Shown piece after piece: positions 50,401 through 60,086 of a stretch of DNA of 64,000 bases. Numbering within the stretch: position 1 is the first letter of the stretch; each line of letters opens with the position of its first letter. The notes below the pieces were generated by a model. That model ran no database searches, was not told where the DNA came from, and saw only the letters and a program-made list of their open reading frames with translations. Origin of the DNA: Flagellimonas sp. HMM57 (GTDB lineage: Bacteria > Bacteroidota > Bacteroidia > Flavobacteriales > Flavobacteriaceae); contig NZ_CP090004.1 in the NCBI RefSeq assembly GCF_021390175.1, forward strand, positions 1 to 64,000, written 5' to 3'. The translations under genes and the position numbers were made by a program.

Positions 50401-51109
50401 ATGGCCTTCCATACATTTTTGGCCAACACGTACTACAACTATAAACAGTGAAGGGGAGAACCTAATAAAAGAAACCCTTTACCCAATGCAGAGTAGTGGT
50501 CCATATATGTCTGAACTTATCGCTGCAAATAGACGCGCACAACCTGTGGAAGTTAAAGTATATAATGGCACTACTTTTTTAGGGGAGCAAATTACAGAAT
50601 ATGGTCCTTTGAATGTACTTTCAGATAAATACAAGCCAAAAAACATAGTTACAAAAAAAGAAGGTAGTTCTGAACAGCAACAAATTACATACGATCTCTA
50701 TGACGATTATGGAAATTTACTTCAATATACCCTGAATGATGGCACCCATGTTTCGTATGTGTGGGGATACGATAACAAACTTTATCCTGTTGCCAAAGTA
50801 CATAATGCAGAATGGGTAAATGTGCAACAATCGTTGACCAGCGGAGAAAATGCAGAACTTCTAAATAGTACTACCTCAGAAACACGGATGCGGCAATTGT
50901 TGGATAAGATCAGGGCAGCTTTGCCGGACGCTTTTGTAACCACATATACCTACAAACAAGGCGTGGGTATAAGCACCATGACAGACCCTAGGGGTTATAC
51001 CACGACCTATGGGTATGATGGTTCTCAACGATTGGAAAAGGTTAGGGATGCTGATGGGAATATCCTATCGGATACCCAGTATGAATATAAGACCGCCGTT
51101 CAGAACTAA
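47490..51109 (+). pseudogene. Rhs/YD-repeat wall protein (first gene), single-base frameshift
   Basis: A secreted protein of about 1,200 residues. The 5' part (47490-47756) has signal MTMRFFLFACICTLTGLTVKAQ and a start typical of these Rhs proteins (VAGLGTYGNLPVDKHTGTANVSIPI). It then stops at TAG, while the frame from about 47746 continues GIRVGQEATWVGLGWNLNAN to 51109. Adding one G to the GGGG run at 47742-47745 restores one continuous protein, so this is a recent frameshift or a sequencing error. The body contains YD-type blocks (GYDGSQRLEKVRDADGNIL at the end). The second Rhs gene starts 13 bases later. Confidence 0.82.
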
Positions 51110-51121
51110 AAACTTAACCAA

Positions 51122-54100
51122 ATGAAAAAATTAGAAAGGAATTTAATGAGAATTCTGATTGGAATCTTTTGTGGCATATCATTACCTTTTAATGCTACAG
51201 GTCAGAGTATAACTATTTCAGGAGATCAAAGTGTTTTTGTAGGGGAACAACGGGTGTACAACTTATCTGCAGCGGGAGCAAACCTTAGTGAAATTACATG
51301 GTCCGTTAACAGTGGAAATGGAACTGTAATCTCAACTTCTACCAATAATTATCAAGCAACTATTCGTTTTGATGTTGCTGGACCAGCTACTATTTATGCT
51401 TCGGCCAGAAATCTTAGTGCGCCTTATACAAGTTATATTACAGGTAACCTTTCAGTTACCGTAGCCGGCCCAGAAACGCCAGATAACCCAACCATCAAGA
51501 GTAATTCCTGCGGTACTGCTGTGATTAGATCTAATTTCAATGGTGGTGCTCCATCCGGTTATCGTTGGTATTGGCAGGGCAAGAGCAGCACCAGTAAAAG
51601 TACCTCGTTGGGATACTCCAATGAATTTACATTAAACAATGGTTCGGGAACATACTATCTAAGGGCACGGCATACGGCTTCAGGAGCGTGGAGTGAGAAT
51701 CCATCATCTGTAACAGTAACCATTAAGGAATTTACCAATGGGGGAAGTATTGAAGTACAGGGCTCAAACAACGTCATATGCTATAATGGAACTCCACCTT
51801 TCTTGGTGAATGACGTTTTAGCTCAAGGGACTAGTAACCCGGGCACATCATATATATGGCAATATGCAAATAGCAGCAGCGGACCGTGGGTAGATACCAA
51901 TGGAACTTCCAGGTGGTCTTATATTCCTCCCACTGGTCTAACTACAGATCGTTGGTATCGTAGAAAGGTAACTTCTTGTGGGGGGCAGGTAAAATATTCA
52001 AATGTGTTGATGGTTGATGTTCGACCACAACTTGCTCCTGGCGGTATTAGTGGTGCACAAACTATTTGTTATTCTGGAAATCCAGGTACAATAGGCAGCA
52101 CGGCAACGGCAAGTAATGGTGAGGGAGGCTACATTTACCAATGGCAAGTTTCCGCAAATAATAGCAGCTGGTCCAATGTTAGTGGAGCAACATCTACAAG
52201 CTACAACCCGCCCGGAAACATGGTTTCAAGTAGATGGTACAGGCGGAGGGTTATTTCCTGTGGTCAGACGAAATATACAAATAAAGTAAAAATAACGGTG
52301 CGTTCGGCATTGACCTCTGGTAGTACAAGTGGCAACCAAAACATTTGTTATGGGGGAAATCCAAGTCAAATAAGTAGTACCGCCAATCCTATCAACGGAA
52401 ATACGTACAGTTATCAATGGCAGGTTTCCACAAACAATAGCAGCTGGTCCAATATTAGTGGAGCAACTGCAAAAAGCTATACACCGCCTAGCAATGCTAC
52501 CTCAGATCGTTGGTATAGGCGGAGGGTCATCTCTTGCGGACAAACAAAATATACAACTGCTGTACTCATGGATGTTGGTCCTGTTTTGACTGCTGGGAGC
52601 ATTGGTGGGGCACAAACAATCTGTTCAGGTGAAAATGCAGGTAACTTGGCAAGTTCCTCACTTGCAAGTGGTGGTAACAATAGCTATACCTATCAATGGC
52701 AAATTTCTTCTAACAATGGCAGTTGGTCAGATGTTTCTGGAGCTACAGGAACCAGCTATGACCCAACTACAAACCTTACATCAAATCGCTGGTATCGTCG
52801 TAAAGTAAGTTCTTGTGGACAAGTAGCCTATACAGCTTCAAAAAAGATTACCGTTATTGGAGCGCTTGCTGCTCCTACGGGCGCCAGTACTGTTGAAGGT
52901 TGTGAATATGGTAACTTGAATGTTTCCCTTGTCCCAGCAAGTGGCGGAAATACCATAAGATGGTATACGGCACCAACAGGAGGTACTCACATAGATCAGG
53001 GAACATTAGCACTAACTGAAGTAGCCATAGGGAGTATTTATTATGGTAGTACATACGCTTATGCTGGTTGTGAATCCAGTACAAGAAAGCAAGTAACCAT
53101 AACTGCAGCTCCGGCAAATAGTTGTGGAGCTCCAGATTCAGGTAACCAGGATACCTTTATTTCTGGAGATACCAACATGTTTGTAGGCGAAGAGCGGACC
53201 TATACGATGACTCCTCCCGTTGGTTTGGAAGATATTGTATGGACTGTTCCCAGTAACAAGGGAACCATCCTGTCATATTCAGCCAATAAATACTCGGTTA
53301 CGATTAAATACGATGCTCCGGGGGAATATACAATTGGTGTTTCCGGAAAAGAAAGCAATGCCGTAACAAATTATATAACCAGTAGCCTTAAGGTATTTGT
53401 AGTTGGACCCCAAGCACCGCCTACTCCATTGATAGCTCAAAATGCCTGTGGAGAGCTTGTGCTAAAACACAATGGAACACCGGAAACGGGCTTTCGATGG
53501 TACTGGCAAGGTAAGAGCAGTACCAATAAAAATACCTCACAGGGCTATGCCACTGAATTTCACGCAAATTCGGGTACTGGAACGTATTATCTTAGGAACT
53601 ATCACGTGGCCTCACAATCGTGGAGTGCCTCACCAAGTTCCAGAAATGTTACTGCTATCAATCAATTTGCAGGAGGAAGTATAGCCTTTTATTCAAATAG
53701 TAGCAACCAAATCTGTTATAATGGAGACCCACCAGATTTAGTGAATAGTGATTTACCGCCCGGAAGGATCACCACGGAAACATCATACAGTTGGGAATAT
53801 GCAGATAGCGCAAATGGGCCATGGAGCCCCGCCGGAGAGGCAAATGGGTTTTATTATGACCCACCATCGGGTTTAACTGCAGATCGTTGGTACCGTAGAA
53901 AGGTCACTTCCTGTAGTGGGGAAGTAAGATACTCCAATGTTTTGGGGGTAGAAGTTACTGGTGGTACGCAAGCACCGCAAGGAGCTGGTAGTTATGGAAT
54001 CTGTCCCGGAGGTACACTGGATATAGATCTAACCGTTGGTAATGGTAATGTTGTACGTTGGTACATCAACCAAACTACTACCAACCATCTAGAGGAAGGT

Positions 54101-57100
54101 ATACTAACATTAAATGGCGCAAGTATTGGAAGCTCTTTTTATGCCAGTTCCTATAATACAACCTCTGGTTGCGAATCAGATAGAGTATTGGTTACCATCA
54201 CTGTAGAACCCTTGGCCAATTGCACCAATAATGGGCCAGATTTGGGCACGGACCCAGACATCAACCTAACGATTAGCGGTGATAACTATGTCTACACCAG
54301 AGCATACCAAACGGGGCAGGCTACGGCACCTAATTTCTTTACGCCAAATGATGACCTTATACAACAGATTACCTATTTTGATGGTGTAGGGCGTGGCATC
54401 CAGCAAATAGGGATGGACCACTCTCCCCAAAAACAGGACATTGTTACCCATATGGAATACGATGGTTATGGACGTGTTGTAAAGGAGTATTTACCCTACG
54501 CAAGTTCGCAGGGAACGCCCGGGAGTCTAAAAACCGGAAACTTGGCCCATATCAATACGTGGTATGATGTCTCTAAATACGAAAATACCCAAAACCCGTT
54601 CTCAGAAAAAGGATTTGAGCAATCCCCATTGAACAGGGTATACAAACAAGCGGCCCCAGGGAACGACTGGGCAATGGGTCAAGGCAACGAGATAGAGTTT
54701 GGCTACGAAACCAATACCGCTGCGGACAATGTGCGCCAATTTGAGGTAAGCCTTGCTGTAAGCGGAGACACCTATGTGCCCACTTTGGTGGAAAACAGCA
54801 CCAATTTGGCATATGGTGATGGAGAACTTTATAAAAGTGTAACAAAAGATGAAAACCATACTAGCGGAAACGACCATACCTCAGAAGCATTTACCAATAA
54901 ACAAGGCCAGGTAGTGCTAAAACGCACCTATGAAAGTGACCAACCACACGATACCTATTATGTGTACGATGACCATGGTAACCTGAGCTTTGTATTGCCC
55001 CCCCTGATGGAGGCGACCACAACAGCCATAGGAACTCTGATCAGCAATATGCCGGAATTGGGATACCAATATGTGTACGATCACAGAAATAGATTGGTAG
55101 CAAAGCAAATTCCAGGCAAAGAAAAAGAGTACATCATCTACAATAGGGCGGACCAACCCATTATGACCCAAGATGCCAATCAAAGAACATCTGGAGAATG
55201 GCTCTTTACCAAATACGATGCCTTTGGCAGGGTGGCCTATACGGGCAAGGCCACTTCAACGGTGGGCACCACCCGAACAGCGGTACAGGATGAAGTGGAC
55301 GGCCTTACTGGGAATCTATGGGCTGCCCGAAGTGCTCAGACCACTTTCGGTGGCGCCGATATCTCCTACAATGATGGGGCCTATCCAACAACTACCACCA
55401 CACAGGCACAACTGACCGAAATATTGACCATCAATTATTATGACGATTACGATTTTGATAGGGCGAACGAACCTGGACCACCTGCTGGTGTGTTTGGTGA
55501 ACCCATGGATTCCAGGACCAAGGGCCTGGCCACGGGCAGCAAGATCAAGGTATTGGACGTTTCACCCGCCAGATGGATCACCACCGTGACGCGCTATGAC
55601 GATAAGGCAAGACCCATCTATACCTATAGCGAAAATGCATATCTTGGTACGGTGGACAGGGTAGGGACAAAACTTGATTTTGTGGGCAGGGCCCTAAAGG
55701 TACGGAGCTCACATAGTAGGAACAATGCGACCATAGTTACGTTGGACAATTTTGCCTATGACCATGTGGGGCGGTTGTTAAGACAGACCCAATGCATAGG
55801 GGACGCGACCCTTGGGGAAAGCTGCAATAGTGCCACTACGGATACATCCCTTGTTTTCAGTACCCAAGTGACCGGTTCCCGAACGGATATTGCTGCCAGC
55901 AGTATTATCCTTCGCCCTGGCTTTCACGTAGTGGCAGCCCCTGGTTTGAGCTACACTGCCAAGATCGATACCCAATTTGCACACGAGCTGATCGTTTACA
56001 ACGACTATGATGAACTCGGACAACTGGTACGGAAAAAAGTTGGGGGCACATCCGGAACCACCTTTGCCACCACCACAGGAAACCTACAGACGGTGGACTA
56101 TGCCTATAACATAAGGGGATGGTTAAAACAGATCAACGATCCGGCCAGTATAGGGACGGACCTCTTTGCCTTCAGCATTGCCTATAACTCACCCTCCCAC
56201 GGAGCAACCGCACTGTACAATGGTAATATTACGGAAACCGAGTGGAGGACGGCGAACACGGATAATTCTTTGAGGTGGTATAAATATGAATTTGATGCGC
56301 TGAACAGGATAGAAAGCGCCACAGACAATACAGGCATGTATAGCCTCTCTGGGGTAAGCTATGACAAAATGGGCAACATACAGACCTTGCAACGGGAAGG
56401 TTGGACAAACAATAGCCCCTCTTTGGTAAACAATACTGGTTTGGGCTTGATGGATGACATGATCTATACCTACAATGGCAACCAATTACAGGCAGTAGAC
56501 GAAGCAACAAACGCCAGCGCTACTTTTGGTTTTGTGGATGGGACAGAATTGACAACGGAGTATACCTATGATGCCAACGGCAATATGGTGCGCGACCTGA
56601 ACAAGGGAATAGGAACTACAGGTATCGATGGCATAACCTATAACCATTTGAACCTGCCCGTGGAAGTAAAGTTCGATAACGACGATCTGAAAAAGATTAC
56701 CTATATTTATGACGATTCGGGCATCAAGTTGCAAAAGACGGTGACCGACGGAAGTTCTGTGACAACTACGGATTATGCGGGTAACTACATTTATGAAAAC
56801 GGTACATTACAGTTCTTTAACCAGCCTGAGGGGTACATTACCCCAAATTGGAATGGAGGTTATGACTATGTATACCAGTACAAGGATCACTTAGGAAACG
56901 TACGGTTATCATACACTGATGCCGATAACAACGGAAGTATCGATGCTTCAAACGAGATAACAAAGGAGACCAACTATTATCCCTTCGGATTGTCCCATAA
57001 GGGCTATAACGGAAATGTAAGTCCGCTGGGCAATTCTGTTGCGCAACGATTCAAGTTCGGAGGCAAGGAGTATGATGAATCTTTGGAATTAGAGACTTAT

Positions 57101-58030
57101 GATTTTGGCAGTAGAAATTACATGCCCGATATAGGAAGATGGGGTAATATGGATCCCTTGGCAGAATTTATGCGAAACCAGTCACCTTTTAACTTTGGGT
57201 TCAACAACCCCATATATTTCAGTGATTTTGCGGGCACGATTCCATGGCCAGTACCTGAAATGTTTAGAAACTGGTATAGAAGGTTAGGTAGTCCTTTTGG
57301 ACCAAGAACTAGAAATGGGAGAACTAGAAACCACAATGGGGTAGATATTAATTTTTCCGGAGGATATAATACAGATTATGGCGCTCCAATTCTTGCAACT
57401 CATTCTGGTACTGTTGTAAGAATCCACTCAACCAATGAGGGAGCTGCAGGGCGTTATATAGAAATAGAGTCTCCTGATGGGAGTTTTATGACCAGATATC
57501 TTCACTTAAGTTCTATAGCTGTTGAAGAAGGCCAAGAGATTAATGAAGGGCAAACAATAGGATTGCTAGGAGGTTCTGGATTTGGCTATGATAAAAAAAT
57601 AAAAGGAGGTAAAGGAACCTATTGGGCACACTTACATTACGAAATCCATAGAAATGGAAGTCCCATCAATCCTGTAGGATCTGATGGTGCTTTAATAGAT
57701 CCCCAACGATGGATACCCCAAATGGGGCCATTTATAAATGCAGAGGCTTATAATTTTGGTTCAAGTTGGGGCATATTCGATATCCCGTTTACGACTCCAG
57801 ACCAAGGAGGGCAAACCAGTAGTTCTGGTTCTTCCAGTGGTAGCAGTAGTAGCGGTAGTTCAACAACCAGAGAACCTGTTTCTCCTGTTCCCGTTAATCA
57901 ACAACCTATCACGCCGATACCAGTTACGCCTCCATCAGGTGGTGGGGGTACAATCCCTACACCATCACCAACACCAACACCACCGCCCGCTCCGATACCA
58001 AGACCAAACTGTGTGGACTGTGGATTTTAA
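51122..58030 (+). CDS. Rhs toxin protein with DUF6443 and C-terminal M23 (LytM) peptidase
   Basis: 2302 aa. Signal to about residue 27; Ig-like modules with QWQVS.NNSSWS repeats at about 300-580; the first block (ISGDQSVFVGEQ) is duplicated at about 677 (ISGDTNMFVGEE). DUF6443 (QQITYFDGVGRGIQQI) lies near 1080, YD repeats to about 1960 and the Rhs core DFGSRNYMPDIGRWGNMDPLAE near 1993. The variable C-terminus is an M23 endopeptidase: H2071-x-G-x-D2075 (HNGVDINF) and H2170-x-H2172 (HLHYEI), followed by a Ser/Pro-rich tail. The zinc-site residues are intact, so it should cut peptidoglycan cross-bridges. An immunity-like lipoprotein gene follows in 17 bases. Confidence 0.9.
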   Translation: MKKLERNLMRILIGIFCGISLPFNATGQSITISGDQSVFVGEQRVYNLSAAGANLSEITWSVNSGNGTVISTSTNNYQATIRFDVAGPATIYASARNLSAPYTSYITGNLSVTVAGPETPDNPTIKSNSCGTAVIRSNFNGGAPSGYRWYWQGKSSTSKSTSLGYSNEFTLNNGSGTYYLRARHTASGAWSENPSSVTVTIKEFTNGGSIEVQGSNNVICYNGTPPFLVNDVLAQGTSNPGTSYIWQYANSSSGPWVDTNGTSRWSYIPPTGLTTDRWYRRKVTSCGGQVKYSNVLMVDVRPQLAPGGISGAQTICYSGNPGTIGSTATASNGEGGYIYQWQVSANNSSWSNVSGATSTSYNPPGNMVSSRWYRRRVISCGQTKYTNKVKITVRSALTSGSTSGNQNICYGGNPSQISSTANPINGNTYSYQWQVSTNNSSWSNISGATAKSYTPPSNATSDRWYRRRVISCGQTKYTTAVLMDVGPVLTAGSIGGAQTICSGENAGNLASSSLASGGNNSYTYQWQISSNNGSWSDVSGATGTSYDPTTNLTSNRWYRRKVSSCGQVAYTASKKITVIGALAAPTGASTVEGCEYGNLNVSLVPASGGNTIRWYTAPTGGTHIDQGTLALTEVAIGSIYYGSTYAYAGCESSTRKQVTITAAPANSCGAPDSGNQDTFISGDTNMFVGEERTYTMTPPVGLEDIVWTVPSNKGTILSYSANKYSVTIKYDAPGEYTIGVSGKESNAVTNYITSSLKVFVVGPQAPPTPLIAQNACGELVLKHNGTPETGFRWYWQGKSSTNKNTSQGYATEFHANSGTGTYYLRNYHVASQSWSASPSSRNVTAINQFAGGSIAFYSNSSNQICYNGDPPDLVNSDLPPGRITTETSYSWEYADSANGPWSPAGEANGFYYDPPSGLTADRWYRRKVTSCSGEVRYSNVLGVEVTGGTQAPQGAGSYGICPGGTLDIDLTVGNGNVVRWYINQTTTNHLEEGILTLNGASIGSSFYASSYNTTSGCESDRVLVTITVEPLANCTNNGPDLGTDPDINLTISGDNYVYTRAYQTGQATAPNFFTPNDDLIQQITYFDGVGRGIQQIGMDHSPQKQDIVTHMEYDGYGRVVKEYLPYASSQGTPGSLKTGNLAHINTWYDVSKYENTQNPFSEKGFEQSPLNRVYKQAAPGNDWAMGQGNEIEFGYETNTAADNVRQFEVSLAVSGDTYVPTLVENSTNLAYGDGELYKSVTKDENHTSGNDHTSEAFTNKQGQVVLKRTYESDQPHDTYYVYDDHGNLSFVLPPLMEATTTAIGTLISNMPELGYQYVYDHRNRLVAKQIPGKEKEYIIYNRADQPIMTQDANQRTSGEWLFTKYDAFGRVAYTGKATSTVGTTRTAVQDEVDGLTGNLWAARSAQTTFGGADISYNDGAYPTTTTTQAQLTEILTINYYDDYDFDRANEPGPPAGVFGEPMDSRTKGLATGSKIKVLDVSPARWITTVTRYDDKARPIYTYSENAYLGTVDRVGTKLDFVGRALKVRSSHSRNNATIVTLDNFAYDHVGRLLRQTQCIGDATLGESCNSATTDTSLVFSTQVTGSRTDIAASSIILRPGFHVVAAPGLSYTAKIDTQFAHELIVYNDYDELGQLVRKKVGGTSGTTFATTTGNLQTVDYAYNIRGWLKQINDPASIGTDLFAFSIAYNSPSHGATALYNGNITETEWRTANTDNSLRWYKYEFDALNRIESATDNTGMYSLSGVSYDKMGNIQTLQREGWTNNSPSLVNNTGLGLMDDMIYTYNGNQLQAVDEATNASATFGFVDGTELTTEYTYDANGNMVRDLNKGIGTTGIDGITYNHLNLPVEVKFDNDDLKKITYIYDDSGIKLQKTVTDGSSVTTTDYAGNYIYENGTLQFFNQPEGYITPNWNGGYDYVYQYKDHLGNVRLSYTDADNNGSIDASNEITKETNYYPFGLSHKGYNGNVSPLGNSVAQRFKFGGKEYDESLELETYDFGSRNYMPDIGRWGNMDPLAEFMRNQSPFNFGFNNPIYFSDFAGTIPWPVPEMFRNWYRRLGSPFGPRTRNGRTRNHNGVDINFSGGYNTDYGAPILATHSGTVVRIHSTNEGAAGRYIEIESPDGSFMTRYLHLSSIAVEEGQEINEGQTIGLLGGSGFGYDKKIKGGKGTYWAHLHYEIHRNGSPINPVGSDGALIDPQRWIPQMGPFINAEAYNFGSSWGIFDIPFTTPDQGGQTSSSGSSSGSSSSGSSTTREPVSPVPVNQQPITPIPVTPPSGGGGTIPTPSPTPTPPPAPIPRPNCVDCGF

Positions 58031-58047
58031 AAAAGAAACAAAAAGAT

Positions 58048-58575
58048 ATGACAAAAATAAAATTGACCGTATTTGTTTTGATAATGTTGGGAGCATCTTC
58101 CTGTAAACAGGGGCCCAGTAATAAAGATGTCTCTTCAAGTACCATTGAATCGCCTGTATTGAGCGAGAAAGTGGCCAATCAAAAAGAAGAGAAAGAACAA
58201 ATAATTAAACCCATCGAAATGGCCAAAGACTGCAATCAGACCTTTGATGCTTTCTTCGAAAGATTTGCCAAGGACAGTGTCTTTCAAAAGAACAGGGTAA
58301 AATATCCTTTAGAATGGTTTTATTATAAGGACGTAACTGATAAAACCACTACAGTGGAAATTGTTGAATATGGTTCCTTTAATTACGTGGATTTTACCAA
58401 AGACAAGGAGGCTTTTAATAGTGAGTATGATAAATACGAAGTTGAAATTGAGAAAAAGGAAAATCATAATCTATATAAATTACTTGGAATAGACAATGGT
58501 ATCCATGTAACCTATAAGTTCAGTTTGATAGACGACTGTTGGTATCTGGTGGAGATATTGGACGAATCCACGTAA
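58048..58575 (+). CDS. DUF4348-like lipoprotein, putative immunity protein
   Basis: A 175-aa lipoprotein (lipobox LGASSC at about residue 17). The mature domain has CNQTFDAFFERFAKDSVFQKNRVKYPLEWFYY and ends VTYKFSLIDDCWYLVEILDEST, a pattern I associate with DUF4348. Paralogous, decayed copies follow at 59378 and probably 60087. A periplasmic lipoprotein directly behind an Rhs gene with a peptidoglycan-cutting tip is what one expects for immunity, since the target is periplasmic. Direct proof is lacking. Confidence 0.72.
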   Translation: MTKIKLTVFVLIMLGASSCKQGPSNKDVSSSTIESPVLSEKVANQKEEKEQIIKPIEMAKDCNQTFDAFFERFAKDSVFQKNRVKYPLEWFYYKDVTDKTTTVEIVEYGSFNYVDFTKDKEAFNSEYDKYEVEIEKKENHNLYKLLGIDNGIHVTYKFSLIDDCWYLVEILDEST

Positions 58576-58608
58576 CAATAAAAGAAACTAAACGGTAGAT
58601 GATATAAT

Positions 58609-58636
58609 AGCCACAGCGAGAGTTGTGGCTTTTTTA
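58609..58636 (+). terminator. Intrinsic terminator after immunity gene
   Basis: Stem AGCCACA/TGTGGCT with an 8-base loop, followed by TTTTTTA. Confidence 0.75.
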
Positions 58637-58690
58637 TGAATAGGCCAATCTTGCCTTGGCATCCCTGATCAATGCATCTAGGGCGAACAG
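58634..58690 (-). pseudogene. Gene 3'-end fragment (ALDALIRD motif), copy 1
   Basis: Minus-strand frame ends LDALIRDAKARLAYS-stop. A related fragment lies at 59967-60030 (LDVLIRDYRTKKAYAS-stop). No source gene is visible. The two copies flank the decayed toxin/immunity pair. Confidence 0.35.
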
Positions 58691-59364
58691 GGCATAGAGG
58701 TATTGATTTGGCTGCCCCATCAGGAACAAATGTTAACACAGCAGCAAGAGGCAAAGTGGTAAAAGTAGGATGGGATTCTGATGGTTATGGTAGGTACATA
58801 GTTATTCAACATGCAGATGAATACTATACTCTTTATGCCCATTTGGAAAAAGGTGGTTCGTTGGTAAAGGTTGGGGATAATGTTTCGAATGGACAATTGA
58901 TAGCTACATCCGGAAATACAGGAGGTAGTACGAGGCCACATTTACATTTTGAGATTATTAAAGCAAATTCTTTGAAGGGTGTCTTTAATAAATCAAATAA
59001 AGTTGATCCTCAATCAATATATGATTTGGATTAAAAGCTACATGGCAGGGAAATACCTGCTTTAGGTTCTGGAAGTAGTATAGAATGGTCTCTTTTTTGG
59101 GCAGACTTGTCTATCAGACTTTTTTCAGAATCCTCGGAAACGGGAGAAAGTAATAATTCTTCTGAATCAAGGCCTGCGCTTGCACCAGTGCCGACACCAG
59201 CCCCGGCACCTATAGTGTCGGGTCCGACTCCAGGTCCCTCACCCAATCCTGTTCCTAATCCAAGCCCAGCACCGAACCCGTCGCCCGCCCCTTTTCCACC
59301 AAGACCAGATTGTGGATTGTGGATTGTGGATTGTGGATTGTGGATTGTGGATTGTGGATTGTAA
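58690..59364 (+). pseudogene. Orphan Rhs C-terminal module (M23 peptidase plus Pro-rich tail), with in-frame stop
   Basis: An alternative toxin tip without an Rhs body. The frame begins inside TGHRGIDLAAPSG (HxGxD zinc motif), includes RPHLHFEIIKAN (HxH) and reaches DPQSIYDLD, where a TAA (59032-59034) interrupts it. The same frame continues LHGREIPALGSGSSIEWS and a Pro-rich tail (PTPAPAPIVSGPTPGPSP) to TAA 59362-59364. The layout copies the tip of the intact Rhs protein, so it is a displaced module that has since taken a nonsense mutation. An ATG at 58672 exists but lies in unrelated sequence. Confidence 0.75.
59309..59362 (+). repeat. 9-base tandem repeat at the orphan tip's end
   Basis: About six copies of TTGTGGATT, translated as alternating CGLWIVD units. 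The intact Rhs protein ends with a single related unit (CVDCGF), so this is a local expansion. Confidence 0.85.
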
Positions 59365-59377
59365 ATTAAATGATATC

Positions 59378-59911
59378 ATGAAAATAAATTTAATTGTATT
59401 TATTTTATTAGTTCTTTTTGCAAGCGGTAAAAGTGAAAAGAAGGAAGAAGTTTCAAAAGAAAAAACAACCCTTGATTCTATAGGCTATGTGGAGCTTAAT
59501 CAGAAAGAGAATGGGATTGTCACCAATAATAATGACTCAAATCTTACTCCAAAGAATACAACTTCAGATAAGCAACTTCAAAAAGTAGAAGATTTTGATG
59601 TCTTTTTATCAAAATTCATCAAGGACTCTATTTTTAGATATGGCAGAATCAAATTTCCAATAGAAGGATTTAATTCTGACTCAGAAACCAACAAGGACAA
59701 CTATGTTTGGACACGAGAGGACTGGGAATTTTATTTTGAGGAAGATAAGCATCATGAAAAGAATGCAAGTATAATAAGCAAGATATCAGTTGAAAAACTT
59801 GTAGCGAACTGAAGATTATATATAAAAGACTCGGGTTATGATATTAATTATCAATTTGAGTTAAACGCCAATAAATGGTATTTGATTAGTTATTCTTACA
59901 AGAATTTTTGA
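59378..59911 (+). pseudogene. Second immunity-like lipoprotein gene, interrupted by TGA
   Basis: Starts MKINLIVFILLVLFASG, where the expected lipobox Cys is Gly (FASG). It then has VEDFDVFLSKFIKDSIFRYGRIKFPIEGF, clearly paralogous to FDAFFERFAKDSVFQKNRVKYP of the gene at 58048. An in-frame TGA at 59810-59812 interrupts it. The same frame runs on (RLYIKDSGYDINYQFELNA, then NKWYLISYSYKNF) to 59911, matching the end of the intact homologue. So: immunity partner of the orphan M23 tip, now dead or truncated. Confidence 0.72.
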
Positions 59912-59935
59912 TTCTATTATATGGACTTAAAAAAT

Positions 59936-59963
59936 AAAAACCAGCCCGAAGGATGGTTTTTTG
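59936..59963 (+). terminator. Intrinsic terminator
   Basis: Stem AAAAACCA/TGGTTTTTT around GCCCGAAGGA, following the second immunity-like gene. Confidence 0.7.
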
Positions 59964-59966
59964 TTT

Positions 59967-60030
59967 TAAGAAGCGTACGCTTTTTTAGTCCTGTAGTCCC
60001 TGATCAGTACATCGAGGGCAAGCAGTATAT
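59967..60030 (-). pseudogene. Gene 3'-end fragment (LDVLIRD motif), copy 2
   Basis: Minus-strand frame LLALDVLIRDYRTKKAYAS-stop, diverged from the copy at 58634-58690. Possibly the residue of repeated cassette replacement. Confidence 0.35.
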
Positions 60031-60086
60031 GTCTCGACCACCAGACAGTAAGTTTTAAGAGGAAAATTAAATAAGTCTGATTTATA

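Noticed and set aside
54573..56734. Several 80-98 codon minus-strand frames within the Rhs gene
   Set aside because: They mirror YD-repeat codons on the + strand and share no start context or family signal.
59309..59362. CRISPR-like short repeats
   Set aside because: A 9-base pure tandem repeat inside a reading frame, no spacers.
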